Positions 26,457 to 34,977 of a stretch of 64,000 bases of DNA are shown piece by piece (the first letter of the stretch is position 1; every line of letters begins with the position of its first letter). This stretch comes from Stutzerimonas balearica DSM 6083 (GTDB lineage Bacteria > Pseudomonadota > Gammaproteobacteria > Pseudomonadales > Pseudomonadaceae): contig NZ_CP007511.1 of the NCBI RefSeq assembly GCF_000818015.1, positions 62,001 to 126,000 of the forward strand. Reading direction: 5' to 3'. Made by a program: the position numbers and the translations under genes. A model generated the notes under the pieces. It was not told the DNA's origin. It saw only the letters and a list, made by a program, of their open reading frames with translations, and searched no databases.

Positions 26457-27160
26457 CTGGCGCCACGAGCGGACCGGCGATCTCCGCGGGCACCATCTAG
26501 GGGAGCCTCCGTGCACAAGCTGATGTAACAGGCTCGATCCGCCAGCGCCTTCGGTGGATAAGCGGAGCGTTATCCACCCTACGGTTACCGTGCGTAGGGT
26601 GGAAAACCGCGCAGCGTTTTCCACGCGTCTGCCGGCGCCAGCACGCGGACCGGCGATCTTCCCGGGCATCATCGAAGGGAAGCCTGCGTGCGCAAGCCGA
26701 AGTAACAGGCTCGATCCGCCAGCGCCTTCGGTGGATAAGCAGAGCGTTATCCACCCTACGGTTACCGTGCGTAGGGTGGAAAACCGCACAGCGTTTTCCA
26801 CGCGTCTGCCGGCGCCAGCACGCGGACCGGCGATCTCGGCGGGCATCATCGAGGGAAGCCTGCGTGCGCAAGCCGATGTGCCAAGTTCGCCCCGCCAGCG
26901 CCTTCGGTGGATAAGCAGAGCGTTATCCACCCTACGGTTACCGTGCGTAGGGTGGAAAACCGCGCAGCGTTTTCCACGCGTCTGCCGGAGCCAGCACGCG
27001 GACCGGCGATCTGCCCGGGCATCATCGAGGGGGAGCCTCTGTGCGCAGGCCGAGGTAACAGGCTCGATTCGGCAGTGCCTTCGGTGGATAAGCAGAGCGT
27101 TATCCACCCTACGGTTATCCGTGCGTAGGGTGGAAAACCGCGCAGCGTTTTCCACGCGTC
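26457..27160 (+). repeat. tandem array of ~177-bp hairpin repeats (four copies plus a leading partial)
   Basis: Copies of the GGTGGATAA element begin at 26553, 26730, 26906 and 27083 (period 176-177). A partial spacer-only copy leads in from about 26457. Each unit has three inverted repeats: GTGGATAA/TTATCCAC, CCACCCTACG/CGTAGGGTGG and GTGGAAAA/TTTTCCAC, followed by a ~100-bp spacer (CACGCGGACCGGCGATCT and onward). The middle 10-bp stem is identical to that in the array at 15512-16177, while the spacers differ. The period is a multiple of three, which keeps long spurious frames open. The array fills the gap between the small membrane protein and the radical SAM gene. Confidence 0.95.
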
Positions 27161-27189
27161 CGGTTGGCCCTCGCACGGCCCCGGCCCTC

Positions 27190-28254
27190 TCACAATAGAT
27201 TCATCTGCCGCCCCGGCGGGGCGAAGCGGCTGCAATCGAGGCCCTGGTTCTGTTCGCGGCGGTGGAAGCCCAGGCGCCTGCTGGCCAGGCGGAAGCGCTG
27301 GGCGAGCAGCTCGGCGAACTGGCCTTCGCCGCGCATGCGGCTGCCGAAGCGGCTGTCGTAGGCCTTGCCGCCGCGCGATTGGCGCACCAGGCTCATGACG
27401 TGCTCGGCGCGCTGCGGGAAGTGTTCGCCGAGCCACTGCTCGAACAGCGGCGCCACCTCGTGTGGCAGGCGCAGCAGCACGTAGCCAGCCGAGCCCGCCC
27501 CGGCGTCGCGTGCCGCCTCGAGCAGGCGCTCGAGCTCCATGTCGTTGATCACCGGGATCATCGGCGCGCACATCACGCTGACCGGCACGCCGGCCTCGTG
27601 CAGGGTGCGCAGGGTCCGCAGGCGTGCGGTCGGCGCTGCGGCGCGCGGCTCCATGATGCGCTTGAGTTCGTCGTCCAGCGTGGTGAGGCTGACCGATACG
27701 CTCACCAGGCGTTGCTCGGCCAGCGGTACCAGCAGATCGAGGTCGCGCAGCACCAGCGAGCCCTTGGTGATGATGTGCACCGGGTGGCGGAAGCGCAGCA
27801 GCACCTCCAGCGCCTGGCGCGTCAGCCGTTGCTCGCGTTCCAGCGGCTGGTAAGCGTCGGTATTGACACCCAGCGCGATCGGCTGGGGTACATAGCCCGG
27901 CTTGCTCAGTTCGGCCTCCAGGCGTTCGGCCAGGTTGGTCTTGGCGATCAGCCGCGTTTCGAAATCGATCCCCGGCGAGAGGTCCCAGTAGGCGTGGCTG
28001 GGCCGCGCAAAGCAGTAAATGCAGCCATGTTCGCAGCCGCGGTAGGGGTTGACCGAGCGATCGAAGCCGACGTCCGGCGACTGGTTGCGGGTGAGTACGC
28101 TTTTCGCAGTCTCTCGGCGCACTTCGGTCGCCCGTGTCGGCGGGACCTCCTGTTCCCAGCCGTCGTCGAAGGCCTCGCTGCGCGTCGGTGCGAAGCGATT
28201 GTCCGGATTGATCGCAGTGCCGCGACCGCGGATGCGCGTGAGGGGAACGGTCAT
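27190..28254 (-). CDS. radical SAM protein, PA0069/SplB-like family
   Basis: A 354-residue radical SAM enzyme. The [4Fe-4S] cluster motif is C-E-H-G-C-I-Y-C in VNPYRGCEHGCIYCFARPSH, the pattern of the PA0069/Rv2578c family. Later motifs are YVPQPIALGVNTDAYQP, HIITKGSLVLRD and VSVSLTTLDDELKRIMEPRA. The C-terminus includes SRGGKAYDSRFGSRMRG. Family members are widely conserved but the reaction is not established; distant relatives repair spore photoproduct. The stop lies 29 bases from the repeat array. Confidence 0.88.
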   Translation of the reverse strand: MTVPLTRIRGRGTAINPDNRFAPTRSEAFDDGWEQEVPPTRATEVRRETAKSVLTRNQSPDVGFDRSVNPYRGCEHGCIYCFARPSHAYWDLSPGIDFETRLIAKTNLAERLEAELSKPGYVPQPIALGVNTDAYQPLEREQRLTRQALEVLLRFRHPVHIITKGSLVLRDLDLLVPLAEQRLVSVSVSLTTLDDELKRIMEPRAAAPTARLRTLRTLHEAGVPVSVMCAPMIPVINDMELERLLEAARDAGAGSAGYVLLRLPHEVAPLFEQWLGEHFPQRAEHVMSLVRQSRGGKAYDSRFGSRMRGEGQFAELLAQRFRLASRRLGFHRREQNQGLDCSRFAPPGRQMNLL

Positions 28255-28556
28255 GTTCGCTCCGTCTGATACTGTTCATGCATACAGTAATGGGTGAGGC
28301 GCCGCCTGGCCAGCCGCGAGCCTGGATCGGCGACGAGAGGGGACGACCGTCCGTCGGCCTGGCGAACCTTTTTGCCGTTGAGGTGGACAAAGGGGCTGAT
28401 CGGGGTCGGACGGCCAGAGGCTTGCTGTGCCGGCCCGGTGAAGCGTGCGCTGGCGACCAGACAGGGAGGACCGGAGCCTGCTCCGACCCGGCAGTAGTGC
28501 CCAGCGATGTTCATGCGCTTGCCTCGCGAACTGCCGTCCGGATTCAGGAGCCGACC
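28255..28556. other. divergent intergenic region, no gene supported
   Basis: About 300 bases separate the radical SAM start from the acyltransferase start. Frames run through it in the acyltransferase direction, but none has a convincing start or a recognisable protein. The acyltransferase ribosome binding site (CAGGAG) is at its right edge. I see no clear promoter hexamers. Confidence 0.5.
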
Positions 28557-29627
28557 ATGCACACCACCCGTTCCTTTCACACCCGGGAAAACAATTTCGA
28601 TTTCCTGCGCTTCTTCGCGGCGGCGCTGGTGCTCTTCGCGCACAGCTACCCCCTGGTGGGGCGTCGCGGGGATGAGCCACTGACGCTGCTGACCGGCTAC
28701 GAGAAGGGCGGCTCCATTGCCGTCGGCATCTTCTTCGTCATGAGCGGTTACCTGATCACCTCGTCCTGGCTGGCCAGCAGCAGCCCGAAGAGCTTTCTGG
28801 TCAAGCGTGCGCTGCGGATCTTTCCGGCGCTCATCGTCGCGGTGCTGTTCTCGGCGTTCATCATCGGCCCGCTGGTATCGCAGGCGAGCGTGGCCCAATA
28901 CCTGGCCGCCGATGGCACCTGGACCTACCTGCAGAACATCCTGCTGGTCACGCGCTACGAACTGCCGGGCGTGTTCACCGAGAACGTCTACCCGTCGGTG
29001 GTCAACGGCTCGCTGTGGACGCTGCCGCTGGAAGTGCTGATGTACATCGGCGTGATGATCCTGGGGCTGACCGGCTTCCTCAAACGCCGGCTGATCTTCC
29101 TACCGATTGCCGTGCTCGCGGTCGGGCACTTCTGGCTGGTCGGCCGGCTCGGCATCGACTCGTACTTCATCCGCAATATCTTCAAGCTCGGCCTGCTGTA
29201 CTACAGCGGCGCGGCGATCTTCCTCTATCGCGACGACATCCCCTGGCGCGGCTGGATCGCCGGCGTGCTGACCGTGGCGCTGGTCGGCACCTTCCGCACG
29301 GACGTCGGCCCGCTGGTGTACTTCGTCGCCCTGCCATACCTGGTGATCTACCTGGCCTACGCGCCGTTGCCCTGGGTCTCGCGCTTCGGCAAGTACGGCG
29401 ATGTGTCCTACGGGCTGTATATCTATGCGTTCCCGTTCCAGCAGCTGACGGTCTACCTGTTCGGGCCGCAGATCGGCGTGCTGGGGCTGACGCTGATCGC
29501 CTTCGTGCCGACGCTGATCCTCGCGGCGCTGTCGTGGCACCTGATCGAGGCGCCGGCGATGAAGATGAAGCGGCTGTTCGCCTCGCCGGCCCAGCCGGGG
29601 CGGGCGACGCCGAAGGTTGAGGGTTGA
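28557..29627 (+). CDS. acyltransferase 3 family membrane protein
   Basis: A 356-residue polytopic membrane acyltransferase (PF01757). The start follows AGGAG and gives the family N-terminus NNFDFLRFFAAALVLFAHSYPLVG, with the catalytic His in the first helix. A second conserved arginine region is VMSGYLITSSW...FLVKRALRIFPALIV. About ten TM helices are visible. These enzymes transfer acetyl or longer acyl groups to polysaccharides, lipids or O-antigen. The acceptor is unknown because no polysaccharide genes are adjacent. Confidence 0.9.
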   Translation: MHTTRSFHTRENNFDFLRFFAAALVLFAHSYPLVGRRGDEPLTLLTGYEKGGSIAVGIFFVMSGYLITSSWLASSSPKSFLVKRALRIFPALIVAVLFSAFIIGPLVSQASVAQYLAADGTWTYLQNILLVTRYELPGVFTENVYPSVVNGSLWTLPLEVLMYIGVMILGLTGFLKRRLIFLPIAVLAVGHFWLVGRLGIDSYFIRNIFKLGLLYYSGAAIFLYRDDIPWRGWIAGVLTVALVGTFRTDVGPLVYFVALPYLVIYLAYAPLPWVSRFGKYGDVSYGLYIYAFPFQQLTVYLFGPQIGVLGLTLIAFVPTLILAALSWHLIEAPAMKMKRLFASPAQPGRATPKVEG

Positions 29628-30051
29628 TTGGGTGATGCGAGGACGGCTCACCGGGCCTTCTGCTGTCGACGGCTGAGCGTTGCTGGCCCGCTTAGGGCTG
29701 CTTCTACGGACCGGGGCACATACCGAGCGGCCTGATGCCATGGCTTTCGGCTCCCGCGGCCGAATCTGCCGGCCGGGCCTGTGAAAGCGCGGCGTCACCT
29801 CGAGACACACGCCGAAACCTCACCTCAAACAAGGTGGAAAACGCTGCGCGGTTCTTCCCCCCTACGGTTCTCACCGTCCTGAAAGAGTTGGTTGGTGCGG
29901 CCTGGCTGGCCAAGAACGGGGTCGCCTAGGGAGTCCCATCGTGACTCGGCCGGGGCCGAAACCCGGGGCATCAGCACACCTGGCGATCGGCTTCATCTCA
30001 AGACCGCCAGCCAAAACGGACCGGTGGCACCTCTCGTTCGTTCATCCCGCA
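29628..30051. other. gene-poor stretch with one decayed repeat copy
   Basis: No credible gene. The only structure seen is at 29833-29869, where GGTGGAAAACGCTGCGCGG followed by TTCTTCCCCCCTACGG matches, in reverse orientation, half of the ~177-bp repeat unit of the array at 26457-27160. The second stem arm is degenerate, so the copy no longer folds perfectly. The right end abuts the terminator of the zinc-ribbon gene. Confidence 0.6.
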
Positions 30052-30083
30052 GAAAACGAAAACCCGCCAAATGGCGGGCTTTT
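30052..30083 (-). terminator. rho-independent terminator after the zinc-ribbon gene
   Basis: On the minus strand, AAAAGCCCGCC-ATTT-GGCGGGTTTTCGTTTTC forms a 6-bp G+C stem extended by A-T pairs, followed by T-runs. It lies about 20 bases past the stop of the gene at 30101 and ends the prlC transcript. Confidence 0.85.
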
Positions 30084-30100
30084 CGTTCAACCGAAACGCA

Positions 30101-30379
30101 TCACTCCGGCTTCTTCAACTTCGGATTGGGAAAGAACTGCACCGACTGCACCTGCGGGTTGGCCGGCTTGGGCTGGACCTTGTTGACCCGCGTGCCGAGT
30201 TCCAGGGGTACCGATTGCCCCTGGGCATTGAGCGTGTCGGCGTAGCCGCAGACCACGCATTCACGGTGCGGCACGCCGTCGACGTCCCACATCTTCACGC
30301 TGTCCGGCTCGCTGCACGCCGGGCACACGGCGCCAGCGATGAAGCGTTTGGTCGGTTGTTCGGTTGCCTGGTTCATCAT
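30101..30379 (-). CDS. YheV-family zinc-ribbon protein
   Basis: A 92-residue protein with two CxxC pairs, CPAC (near 19-22) and CVVC (41-44), forming a predicted zinc ribbon. KRFIAGAVCP and MWDVDGVPHRECVVCG match the YheV family. The C-terminal tail is basic and proline-rich. The start overlaps the prlC stop by four bases (ATGA), so it is translated with oligopeptidase A. This linkage is common in gammaproteobacteria. Molecular role unknown. Confidence 0.85.
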   Translation of the reverse strand: MMNQATEQPTKRFIAGAVCPACSEPDSVKMWDVDGVPHRECVVCGYADTLNAQGQSVPLELGTRVNKVQPKPANPQVQSVQFFPNPKLKKPE

Positions 30380-32427
30380 GCGGCCTCCTCCTGACTCAGC
30401 CCGAGGTGGCGCAGCAGGGCGTCGATGGACGGCTCGCGGCCTCGGAAATCGACGAACAGTACCATCGGCTCCTGGGAGCCGCCACGGGCGAGAATCGCCT
30501 CGCGGAAGGCCCGTCCGGTCTCGGCATTGAACACCCCTTCCTCCTCGAAACGCGAGAAGGCGTCCGACGAAAGGACCTCGGCCCACTTGTAGCTGTAGTA
30601 ACCGGCCGCGTAACCGCCGGAGAAGATGTGCGCAAAGCTGTTGGGGAAGCGGTTTTCCCTGGGTGGGCGCAGCACCGAGACCTCGTCGCGGATCGCTTCG
30701 AGCACCTCGAGCACGCTGCGGCCGTCGCCGTGGGTGGCATGCAGTTCGAAGTCGAACAGCGAGAACTCCAGCTGCCGCACCATCATCATTCCGGACTGGA
30801 AGTTCTTCGCCGCGAGCATGCGCTCGAGCTTTTCCTGCGGCAGCGGCTCGCCGGTCTGGTAGTGGCCGGAAATCAGCGCCAGGCCCTCGGGCTCCCAGCA
30901 CCAGTTCTCCATGAACTGGCTGGGCAGCTCGACCGCGTCCCAGGCCACACCGTTGATGCCCGAGGCACCGGCGTGCTCGACGCGGGTCAGCAGGTGGTGC
31001 AGGCCGTGGCCGAATTCGTGGAACAGCGTGGTGACCTCGTCGTGGGTCAACAGCGCCGGACGCTCGCCCACCGGCGGGGTGAAGTTGCACACCAGATTGG
31101 CGACCGGGCTGATCAGCCGGCCTTCGGCATCACGGCGCTTGTCGCGCGCGCCGTCCATCCACGCGCCGCCACGCTTGTTGGCCCGGGCATAGAGGTCGAA
31201 GAAGAAGCGGCCGACGTGCTCGCCGTGCTCGCGAATCTCGAACAGGCGCACCTCCGGATGCCAGGCGTCGAAGTCTTCCAGCTCGACGATCTCGATGCCG
31301 TACAGGCGCTGGACCACGGCGAACAGGCCGGCGAGCACCTTGTCGATCGGGAAATACGCGCGCAGCTCTTCCTGGTTCAGGCTGTAGCGGCTCTGGCGCA
31401 GCTTTTCGGCGTAGTAGCCGGTGTCCCAGCTCTTGAGGTCGTCCAGACCCTGCTCGGCGGCAAAGGCGCGCAGCTCGGCCAGATCCTTCTCGGCGAACGG
31501 CTTGCTGCGTACCGCCAGGTCGCGCAGGAAGCCGAGCACCTGCTCGGGCGATTCGGCCATTTTCGTTGCCAGCGACAGCTCGGCGTAGCTGGCGTAGCCG
31601 AGCAACCTGGCCAGCTCCTGACGCAGGTCGAGGATCTCTTCCATCACCGGGCCGTTGTCGAACTGCCCGGCGTTCGGCCCCTGGTCCGAGGCCCGCGTCG
31701 AGTAGGCGGTGTAGACCTCCTGGCGCAGGGCGCGGTCGTCGGCGTAGGTCATTACCGCGTAGTAGCTGGGGAATTCCAGGGTGATCAGCCAGCCGTCCAG
31801 GCCCTTGGCCTCGGCAGCCTGTTTCATCTGCCCCTTGGCCGAGTCGGGCAGGCCGGCCAGCGCGGCCTCGTCGGTGAGATGCTTGGTCCAGGCCTGGGTG
31901 GCGTCGAGCAGCTGGTTGGAGAAGCGGCTGCCGAGCTCGGCGAGCTTCATCTGGATCGCCCCGAAGCGCTGCTGCTCGACCGGCGGCAGGTCGATGCCCG
32001 ACAGGCGGAAGTCGCGCAGCGAATGCTCGAGGATGGTCTTCTGCGCGACCTCGAAGCCGGCCGCGGCGGGCCCTTCGGCCAGCGCCTTGTAGGCTTCGAA
32101 GAGGGCGCGGTTCTGGCCCAGCTCGGTGTAGTAGGCCGACAGCTTCGGCAGGCACGCCTCGTAGGCGCTGCGCAGTTCCGGGCTGTTGCACACGGCATTG
32201 AGGTGGCTGACCGGGCTCCAGGCGCGGCCAAGGCGGGCGTTCATCTCGTCCAGGCCGACCACCAGGGTCTGCCAGTCGAGGCGCTCGGCGGGGCGGCTGA
32301 GCAGTTCCTCGATGGCCACCCGGTTGTCACCGAGGATGCTGTCGATGGCCGGCTCCACATGCTCGGGGCGAATCTCGGAGTACGGCGGAAGATCGAAATC
32401 CTGTAGCAGGGGATTGTTGGCGCTCAC
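30376..32427 (-). CDS. prlC: oligopeptidase A (M3 metallopeptidase)
   Basis: A 683-residue cytoplasmic zinc endopeptidase. The catalytic motif HEFGH is in TLFHEFGHGLHHLL (about residues 467-471), with the downstream Glu in the GINGVAWDAVELPSQFMENW segment. The N-terminus (NPLLQDFDLPPYSEIRPEHVEPAID) and length match E. coli PrlC/OpdA. It degrades signal peptides and short peptides after upstream proteases. It is the first gene of a two-gene operon with the zinc-ribbon protein. Confidence 0.97.
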   Translation of the reverse strand: MSANNPLLQDFDLPPYSEIRPEHVEPAIDSILGDNRVAIEELLSRPAERLDWQTLVVGLDEMNARLGRAWSPVSHLNAVCNSPELRSAYEACLPKLSAYYTELGQNRALFEAYKALAEGPAAAGFEVAQKTILEHSLRDFRLSGIDLPPVEQQRFGAIQMKLAELGSRFSNQLLDATQAWTKHLTDEAALAGLPDSAKGQMKQAAEAKGLDGWLITLEFPSYYAVMTYADDRALRQEVYTAYSTRASDQGPNAGQFDNGPVMEEILDLRQELARLLGYASYAELSLATKMAESPEQVLGFLRDLAVRSKPFAEKDLAELRAFAAEQGLDDLKSWDTGYYAEKLRQSRYSLNQEELRAYFPIDKVLAGLFAVVQRLYGIEIVELEDFDAWHPEVRLFEIREHGEHVGRFFFDLYARANKRGGAWMDGARDKRRDAEGRLISPVANLVCNFTPPVGERPALLTHDEVTTLFHEFGHGLHHLLTRVEHAGASGINGVAWDAVELPSQFMENWCWEPEGLALISGHYQTGEPLPQEKLERMLAAKNFQSGMMMVRQLEFSLFDFELHATHGDGRSVLEVLEAIRDEVSVLRPPRENRFPNSFAHIFSGGYAAGYYSYKWAEVLSSDAFSRFEEEGVFNAETGRAFREAILARGGSQEPMVLFVDFRGREPSIDALLRHLGLSQEEAA

Positions 32428-32491
32428 GGGCGGGCCTCTTGCAATGAATCACGCGGTGCATGGTAACAGCACAAGAGACCGCGCCGCGGGG

Positions 32492-33484
32492 TCAGGGTGC
32501 CGGCGCCGCCATCGGCGCGCTGTCGTCGCGCTCGGCGTAGCGCTGGGCCATCACGGCGCAGACCATCAGCTGGATCTGGTGGAAGATCATCAGCGGCAGG
32601 ATCAGCGGGCCGACCGCCGCGCCGGTGAACAGGACCTGGGCCATCGGCACCCCGGTGGCGAGGCTTTTCTTCGAGCCGGCGAAGACGATGGTGATGCGGT
32701 CTTCGAGGTTGAAGCCCAGGCGCCGGGCGATGAAGCTGGTCAGCCACAGGACCAGCGCCAGCAGCGCGCAGCAGACCAGCGTCAGGGCGATCAGGCGCAT
32801 CGGCGGGATGACGTTCCACAGGCCGCTGACCACCGCGTCGCTGAAGGCGGTGTAGACCACCAGCAGGATCGAGCCTTGGTCGACGTTCTTCAGCCAGTTC
32901 TTGTTGCGCGTGATCCAGGCGCCGATCACGGGCCGCGCCACGTGGCCGACGGCGAACGGCACCAGCAGCTGCATGACGATCTTGCCGATGGCATCGAGCG
33001 TCGAGCCGCTCTCGCCTTCGACGCCCATCAGCAGCATCACCAGCAGCGGCGTGAGGAAAATGCCGAGCAGGCTGGAGGCGGCGGCGCTGCAGATCGCCGC
33101 GGGAATATTGCCGCGCGCCAGTGAGGTGAAGGCGATCGCCGACTGCACCGTGGCCGGCAGGGCGCAGAGGTAGAGCATGCCCAGGTAGAGCTCGGTGCCG
33201 ATCAGCGGGGTGAGCACCGGCTTGAGCGCCAGGCCCAGCAGCGGAAAGAGCACGAAGGTGCAGGCGAACACCGTCAGGTGCAGGCGCCAGTGGCCGGCGC
33301 CGGAAAAGATCGCCTCGCGCGAGAGCTTGGCCCCGTGCATGAAGAACAGCAGGCCGATGGCCAGGTCCGTGAGCACGCCGAAGAAGCGGGCGCCATCGCC
33401 GTGGGCCGGCAGGAACGTGGCGGCGGCGACCACTGCCAGCAGCGTCAAGGTGAAGCGATCGAACAACAGGCGAAGAACGGACAT
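32492..33484 (-). CDS. bile acid:sodium symporter (BASS) family transporter
   Basis: A 330-residue inner-membrane protein with nine or ten TM helices. Family marks are IGLLFFMHGAKLSREAI, ALPATVQSAIAFTSLARGNIPAAI (the broken-helix cross-over) and the second cross-over FAGSKKSLATGVPMAQVLF. It is of the 4-TM-repeat YfeH/SLC10A7-like branch, which lacks a known bile-acid role in bacteria. Divergent from an AraC-type regulator 81 bases away, which probably controls it. Substrate unknown. Confidence 0.88.
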   Translation of the reverse strand: MSVLRLLFDRFTLTLLAVVAAATFLPAHGDGARFFGVLTDLAIGLLFFMHGAKLSREAIFSGAGHWRLHLTVFACTFVLFPLLGLALKPVLTPLIGTELYLGMLYLCALPATVQSAIAFTSLARGNIPAAICSAAASSLLGIFLTPLLVMLLMGVEGESGSTLDAIGKIVMQLLVPFAVGHVARPVIGAWITRNKNWLKNVDQGSILLVVYTAFSDAVVSGLWNVIPPMRLIALTLVCCALLALVLWLTSFIARRLGFNLEDRITIVFAGSKKSLATGVPMAQVLFTGAAVGPLILPLMIFHQIQLMVCAVMAQRYAERDDSAPMAAPAP

Positions 33485-33565
33485 ACGGATACCAGCGCTT
33501 GCGGAACAGGAGTGGGCGACGTTAGCGTGCCGTTCCAGGGTCAGCTAACGTCAAACCGCCAACAA

Positions 33566-34384
33566 ATGTCGCCTATCGGACAGCAAGGGGCCGCCGAGGC
33601 CCGTCTCAAACAGCTCGAGCGCCTGCCGCGCCCGGTCTACGGCCAGCTCGACGCGCCGCCGAACACCGCGCTCGGCTATCGCCACAGCCACCCGTGGATC
33701 CAGCTCTCGCACGCGGTCGAGGGGGTGCTCGAGGTACGTACCGCGCAGGGCCGCTTCATCGCGCCGCCGCTGCGGGCGGTGTGGGTTCCGGCCGGCCTCG
33801 AACACCAGGTGTTTTGCGCACCGAATACCTGCATTCGCAGCCTCTACATCGACGTCGCGGCGGTCGGGCCGACACCGGGGCGCTGCCGCGTGCTGCAGGT
33901 CAGCCCGCTGTTGCGCGAGCTGATTCGTGCCTTTGGCGAGCTGCCGGAGACCTACGACGAGGCCGGTGCCGACGGTCGCCTGGTGCAGGTGCTGCTCGAC
34001 CAGCTCGGCGCCGCGCCGGAAGTTCCGCTGGTGCTACCGCTGCCGGCCGATGCGCGCCTGCGCCGGCTGTGCCAGAACCTGCAGCGTCACCCCGATTCAC
34101 GCCGCGGGCTGGGTGGCTGGAGCGCGCGGCTGGGGTTGTCCGAGCGCACGCTCAGTCGCCTGTTCGTCCGCGAAACCGGGCTGACCTTTCGCGCCTGGCG
34201 TCAGCGCCTGCGCCTGCTCGGTGCGCTGCCGGCGCTCGAGCGCGGCGAGCGGGTCACCGATGTGGCGCTGGCCGCCGGCTACGACTCGCTGTCGGCGTTC
34301 ATCGCCGCCTTCAGCGAGCAGTTCGGCGCCACGCCCGGCGAATTCTTCCGCCTGGCGCGACGCGGCGAACAGGGCCGCGGTTGA
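33566..34384 (+). CDS. AraC-family transcriptional regulator
   Basis: A 272-residue regulator. The N-terminal half is a cupin-like sensor (HSHPWIQLSHAVEGVLEV, PPLRAVWVPAGLEHQV), and the C-terminal ~100 residues carry two helix-turn-helices (WSARLGLSERTLSRLF and VTDVALAAGYDSLSAFIAAFSEQFGATPGEF). The HxH in the sensor resembles the AraC-like group that regulates small transporters. It is divergent from the BASS transporter, its likely target. The ATG at 33566 was chosen as the first start downstream of the transporter's promoter space. Confidence 0.88.
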   Translation: MSPIGQQGAAEARLKQLERLPRPVYGQLDAPPNTALGYRHSHPWIQLSHAVEGVLEVRTAQGRFIAPPLRAVWVPAGLEHQVFCAPNTCIRSLYIDVAAVGPTPGRCRVLQVSPLLRELIRAFGELPETYDEAGADGRLVQVLLDQLGAAPEVPLVLPLPADARLRRLCQNLQRHPDSRRGLGGWSARLGLSERTLSRLFVRETGLTFRAWRQRLRLLGALPALERGERVTDVALAAGYDSLSAFIAAFSEQFGATPGEFFRLARRGEQGRG

Positions 34385-34437
34385 CGCCCCGGGCGGCGAG
34401 CGCCGAAGCTGTCCGGCCCTTTTCAGCGGAGCCGCCC

Positions 34438-34974
34438 ATGTCCATTCGCAGTTTCCAGCAGCACACCCCGAAGCTCGGCGCGCGGGTGTTCGTCGACCCT
34501 ACTGCCGTGGTGCTCGGTGATGTCGAGATCGGCGAAGACAGCTCGGTCTGGCCGCTGACGGTGATCCGCGGCGACATGCACCGCATCCGTATCGGCGCGC
34601 GTTCGAGCATTCAGGACGGCAGCGTGCTGCACATCACGCACGCCGGGCCGTACAACCCGGACGGCTTTCCCCTGACGATCGGCGACGAGGTCACCGTCGG
34701 GCACAAGGTCACCCTGCACGGCTGCACGCTGGGCAGCCGCATCCTGGTCGGCATGGGCTCGATCGTGATGGACGGCGCCGTGGTCGAGGACGAGGTGATC
34801 ATCGCTGCCGGCAGCCTGGTGCCGCCGGGCAAGCGCCTGGAGAGCGGCTATCTCTACGTCGGCAGCCCGGTGAAGCAGGCGCGCCCGTTGACCGACAAGG
34901 AGCGCAGCTTCTTCGCCTACACCGCCGGCAACTACGTCAGGCTCAAGGACCGGCACCTGGCCGAACAGGGCTGA
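34438..34974 (+). CDS. gamma-type carbonic anhydrase family protein
   Basis: A 178-residue left-handed beta-helix (hexapeptide repeat) protein. The zinc-binding histidines of the gamma carbonic anhydrase family are in SVLHITH, and in VGHKVTLHGC. Hexapeptide turns are visible (VVLGDVEIGEDSSVWP, VLVGMGSIVMDGAVVEDEVIIAAGS). It is the YrdA/PaaY-like type, cytoplasmic and trimeric. Actual carbonic anhydrase activity varies within the family. It lies 53 bases downstream of the AraC gene but is probably independent of it. Confidence 0.92.
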   Translation: MSIRSFQQHTPKLGARVFVDPTAVVLGDVEIGEDSSVWPLTVIRGDMHRIRIGARSSIQDGSVLHITHAGPYNPDGFPLTIGDEVTVGHKVTLHGCTLGSRILVGMGSIVMDGAVVEDEVIIAAGSLVPPGKRLESGYLYVGSPVKQARPLTDKERSFFAYTAGNYVRLKDRHLAEQG

Positions 34975-34977
34975 GCA

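Noticed and set aside
15512..27160. The two tandem arrays as CRISPR arrays
   Set aside because: Units are 117 and 177 bp, each nearly identical throughout with no unique spacers between short repeats, and no cas genes are present.
26418..28390. Repeat-rich frames on both strands (252 to 514 codons) with RRVDNALLIHRRR-like repeats
   Set aside because: The repeat period is a multiple of three, so frames stay open. There is no ribosome binding site or non-repeat domain except where a frame overlaps the radical SAM gene in the wrong phase.
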